Part shown: in pieces, positions 61,503 through 64,000 of the stretch
How positions within the stretch are numbered: the first letter of the stretch is position 1
How the letters are laid out: every line of letters starts with the position of its first letter
Origin: Chryseobacterium defluvii
GTDB lineage: Bacteria; Bacteroidota; Bacteroidia; Flavobacteriales; Weeksellaceae
Length of the DNA: 64,000 nt
Assembly: GCF_014204415.1 (NCBI RefSeq)
Contig: NZ_JACHLE010000004.1
Coordinates: 248,001 to 312,000 of the forward strand
Reading direction: 5' to 3'
Position numbers and translations under genes: made by a program
Notes under the pieces: generated by a model
Told to the model about the DNA's origin: nothing
Seen by the model: only the letters and a program-made list of their open reading frames with translations
The model's database searches: none

Positions 61503-62735
61503 ATGAAGCTAGAAAAATCAAAATTAACAGGCAATAAAACCATACAGATCAGCGGTTCGAAAAGTATTTCGAATCGTTTGTTGATTATGGAAAGCCTGTT
61601 CGAGAATATAAAAATTGGAAACCTTTCCAATTCCCAGGATACCCAATTGTTAAAGAAGGCATTGTCTGAAGATTCTGAGATCGTAAATATTCATCACGCA
61701 GGAACTGCTATGCGTTTCCTCACGTCTTATTACTCAATCTTTGAAAGGAAGACCACCATTCTCACCGGCTCAGGAAGAATGAAGGAACGGCCGATCAAAA
61801 ATCTGGTGAATGCTTTGCGGGATTTAGGGGCTGAAATAGAGTATCTTGAAAATGAAGGGTTTCCGCCTTTGAAGATTACCGGAAAGAAGATCACTGAAAA
61901 CAAAGTGGACGTTCCGGCCAATATTTCAAGCCAGTTCATTACTTCCCTGTTGCTTATTGCCGGAAAACTGGAAAACGGACTGGAAATCCATCTGTTGGGT
62001 GAAGTTACTTCCAGATCTTATATTGAGATGACACTGAATATTTTGGTAAAATTCGGGATCAGGGCTGATTTTACCGGAAATATTATTAAAGTTGAACCTT
62101 TTAAGGATCGTGATTTACCGGAAATAAATTATGAAGTGGAAAGCGACTGGAGCTCTGCATCTTATTTCTATTCATTCTGTGCATTAGGAAGAGAAACCAT
62201 TCATCTGAAGAGTTTTTACAGGGAATCTACTCAGGGAGATTCTGTGATTGCCAAAATTTATGAAGAATTCTTTGGGATCAAAACCATATTTGCTAAAGAA
62301 GAGCATACCATCACTTTACAACCGAAGCCTGATTTTTCATTTCCTGAAAAGATCATTCTTGATATGAATAACTGTCCGGATATAGCACAAACGCTTTGTG
62401 TGACAGCTTCCACCCTTTGTATTCCTTTTGAAATTTCCGGCCTGGGAACTTTAAAAGTAAAAGAAACCGACAGGCTTCTGGCTTTACACAATGAATTGAA
62501 AAAGCTGGGCACATACACTGAAATTACGGATTCTAGCATTAAATCCATTCAATTTAATGATCCTGAAGAGGATATTTCGATCAAAACGTATCAGGATCAC
62601 AGAATGGCCATGAGCTTTGCTCCATACTGCCTTTTTAAAGAGCTTACTATTGAAGATGAAAACGTAGTGGAAAAATCATACCCTATGTTTTGGGAAGATC
62701 TCAGCACTATTTTAATACAAACTAATCATGAATAA
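61503..62735 (+). CDS. aroA: 3-phosphoshikimate 1-carboxyvinyltransferase (EPSP synthase)
   Basis: This 410-residue shikimate-pathway enzyme joins phosphoenolpyruvate to shikimate-3-phosphate. Motifs: ISGSKSISNRLLIMESLF (substrate-binding SKS), IHHAGTAMRFLTSYYS (the GTAxR region), SGRMKERPIKNLVNALRDLG, LRS-equivalent KVKETDRLLALHNELKKLG, and YQDHRMAMSFAPYCL. The length is slightly short compared with the E. coli enzyme (427), and the region before GTAMR reads NIHHA rather than the common LGNA, a form that seems usual in this phylum. It overlaps the SDR gene by 8 nt. Confidence 0.94.
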   Translation: MKLEKSKLTGNKTIQISGSKSISNRLLIMESLFENIKIGNLSNSQDTQLLKKALSEDSEIVNIHHAGTAMRFLTSYYSIFERKTTILTGSGRMKERPIKNLVNALRDLGAEIEYLENEGFPPLKITGKKITENKVDVPANISSQFITSLLLIAGKLENGLEIHLLGEVTSRSYIEMTLNILVKFGIRADFTGNIIKVEPFKDRDLPEINYEVESDWSSASYFYSFCALGRETIHLKSFYRESTQGDSVIAKIYEEFFGIKTIFAKEEHTITLQPKPDFSFPEKIILDMNNCPDIAQTLCVTASTLCIPFEISGLGTLKVKETDRLLALHNELKKLGTYTEITDSSIKSIQFNDPEEDISIKTYQDHRMAMSFAPYCLFKELTIEDENVVEKSYPMFWEDLSTILIQTNHE

Positions 62736-63528
62736 TTCTCAGGTAATCATCATTACAGGAACATCATCGGGGATAGGTCTCGTTTTAGCTGAATATTTCG
62801 GAAAAAAGGGACATAAAGTGTATGGTCTAAGCAGAAAACATACGGAAAGTTCATTTTTTAGATCTATTCCAACGGATATTACGGACAACAATGCTGTTCA
62901 AAATGCCATTGCAGAAGTTTTAAAAACAGAAACAAGGATTGATATGCTGATCAATAATGCAGGAATGGGAATGGTAGGTGCAGTGGAAGATTCTTCTAAA
63001 GAGGATATTTTAAAATTATTCAACCTGAATCTGGTAGGTGCCGTACAGATGATGAGCTCTGTTTTACCGAAAATGCGTGAAAACAGATCTGGAAAGATCA
63101 TCAATGTTTCCAGTATCGGCAGTGAAATGGGGCTGCCTTTCCGGGGATTTTATTCTGCTTCCAAGTCTGCACTGGATAAAGTGACGGAAGCAATGAGATA
63201 TGAAGTTTATCCATGGAATATTCATGTCTGCTCACTTCATTTGGGAGATATTAAAACCAATATTGCAGAAAACAGGGTAAAGACAAAAGTTTCCGAGCCT
63301 TATAAAAATGTTTTTGAAAAAGTGTATACCCTGATGAATTCTCATGTGGGTGAAGGAACAGAACCTCTGGAAGTTGCTGAATATATTGAAGGTCTTTTAG
63401 GCAAAAACAAGTGGAAGGCACATTATTATTTTGGTAAATTCGGGCAGAAGATCGGAGTACCATTGAAATGGATCCTGCCTCAGAGCACCTATGAAAATTT
63501 AATGAAGAAATATAATAAACTGAGCTAG
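62728..63528 (+). CDS. Short-chain dehydrogenase/reductase
   Basis: This 266-residue Rossmann-fold oxidoreductase has the classical SDR motifs: TGTSSGIGLVLAEYF (TGxxxGIG, cofactor binding), INNAGMGMVG (NNAG), IINVSSIGSEMG with the catalytic Ser, and FYSASKSALDKVTEAM (YxxxK). The substrate cannot be inferred. It overlaps aroA by 8 nt, so both are probably read from one transcript, which does not mean they share a pathway. A repeat-like intergenic element follows. Confidence 0.92.
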   Translation: MNNSQVIIITGTSSGIGLVLAEYFGKKGHKVYGLSRKHTESSFFRSIPTDITDNNAVQNAIAEVLKTETRIDMLINNAGMGMVGAVEDSSKEDILKLFNLNLVGAVQMMSSVLPKMRENRSGKIINVSSIGSEMGLPFRGFYSASKSALDKVTEAMRYEVYPWNIHVCSLHLGDIKTNIAENRVKTKVSEPYKNVFEKVYTLMNSHVGEGTEPLEVAEYIEGLLGKNKWKAHYYFGKFGQKIGVPLKWILPQSTYENLMKKYNKLS

Positions 63529-63575
63529 TTTCAGTTTTAAAATAAATTTTTAATTATAATTAAATAAATATTTTG

Positions 63576-63721
63576 AACCATTAAGATTTAAAAGTTTTAA
63601 TTTGGGGTAAGGCTAAGCATTGTAAAGCTATCATTCTATAGGAATCTAAGCTAAGTGAGATTCTTGCAGCATGGCAAACCTGATGTTTAATCGCTAAAAA
63701 ATAAATCTTAACTTAATGGTT
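63576..63721. repeat. Intergenic element with terminal inverted repeats
   Basis: AACCATTAAGATTTA (63576-63590) is matched by its reverse complement, interrupted by a 5-nt duplication, at 63702-63721. A smaller hairpin (GAATCT ... AGATTC around 63640-63663) lies inside. There is no open reading frame in the 146 nt. It looks like a small non-autonomous repeat or extended palindrome; copy number elsewhere is unknown. Confidence 0.5.
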
Positions 63722-63731
63722 TATACAAACA

Positions 63732-64000
63732 GTGTTGAAGCTTCTACTTAAAATATTTTTTATCTTGTTCTGTGTTTTTGTCCCGGCACAGAAGAAGCAG
63801 TATTGGCTTATCGATTCGCAAACCAATACTCGGAAAAAAGTAAAAGACTCTGCCACGGCAGTAAAGTTTCTGGATTCCCTGGCACAGAATCATTACTTTT
63901 TCACTGAATTAAAAGGGGTAAAAGTAAAGGGCGACACTACTGAGATTTTTTATGATAAAGGAAAAAATTTCAATGAAACGTACGTTAATCTTTCCGATTC
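63732..64000 (+). CDS. N-terminus of an exported protein (possible BamA/TamA-like), cut by window edge
   Basis: The frame is open from GTG at 63732 (followed by TTG) to the window edge, giving 89 codons: a signal peptide (MLKLLLKIFFILFCVFVPAQ) and a mature part beginning KKQYWLIDSQTNTRKKVKDS, then ATAVKFLDSLAQNHYFFTEL and KGVKVKGDTTEIFYDKGKNF. The short alternating strands and helix resemble the POTRA-like beginning of BamA/TamA-type outer-membrane proteins, but too little is visible to be sure. No ATG is in frame nearby, so a GTG or TTG start is required. Confidence 0.6.
   Translation, partial: MLKLLLKIFFILFCVFVPAQKKQYWLIDSQTNTRKKVKDSATAVKFLDSLAQNHYFFTELKGVKVKGDTTEIFYDKGKNFNETYVNLSD

Noticed and set aside
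1-64000. CRISPR arrays, tRNA or rRNA genes, insertion sequences, integrases and known defence systems
   Set aside because: None was seen on reading both strands; the periodic repeats found are short, gapless and lack spacers, so they are not CRISPR.

Overview
The window is chromosomal DNA of a flavobacterium, most likely Chryseobacterium or a close Weeksellaceae relative. It is AT-rich, uses Bacteroidetes-type promoters (TAnnTTTG -7 box, sometimes with TTG about 19-21 nt upstream), and carries type IX secretion cargo with CHU_C or type A sorting domains. Typical families are alt-GlmU, DUF4407, DUF3667, GIN/DUF4252 and a fused IcmF mutase. No tRNA, rRNA, CRISPR array, insertion sequence, prophage or recognised defence system was found. 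The genus assignment rests on protein style and gene set, not on a search.

Layout. 1-4.7 kb: riboflavin synthase (cut by the left edge), pdxA, the yceD-like/rpmF pair and accB-accC. 4.7-6.4 kb: a secreted protein of unknown function. 6.5-13.6 kb: ornithine aminotransferase followed at once by four glycosyltransferases, met by two convergent glycosyltransferase genes and a sugar-isomerase-like cupin; this is a surface-polysaccharide or glycan locus. 13.7-18 kb: gltX, accA, a small exported protein and tsf. 18.2-31.8 kb: the main accessory feature, four tandem paralogous giant secreted proteins (IgGFc-binding-like N-terminus, Ig/SprB-like modules, CHU_C type IX sorting domain) and a carboxypeptidase-regulatory-like protein. 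32-34.8 kb: three more members of the small exported family seen at 16.3 kb, with trmB among them. 34.8-36.7 kb: rplM-rpsI-rpsB.

37-42.9 kb: a DUF3667 membrane protein, a small membrane protein, the B12-dependent IcmF mutase and a DUF71 ATP-pyrophosphatase. 42.9-52.9 kb: an exported Cys4/CarboxypepD protein, a class-C beta-lactamase-like lipoprotein, a 2H phosphoesterase, two type IX secreted metallopeptidases (M64 and M43), ruvC, a DUF4407 protein, and a tail-collar protein paired with a type IX cargo protein. 53-57.8 kb: guaB, then an ECF sigma / membrane regulator / GIN / DUF4252 operon. 57.9-64 kb: alt-GlmU, L31 type B, a beta-helix-like lipoprotein, a MazG-like hydrolase, aroA, an SDR and the start of an exported protein cut by the right edge.

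How it fits together. Housekeeping genes (fatty acid synthesis accABC, translation, vitamin and aromatic biosynthesis) alternate with envelope and secretion genes. The most notable structures are: the four-gene adhesin-like array, two of whose genes end in related palindromic terminators; the four-member exported family whose copies flank, in opposite orientation, the segment separating tsf from rpsB; and intergenic spacers built from degenerate 7-nt and 8-nt periodic repeats, several lying directly before start codons.
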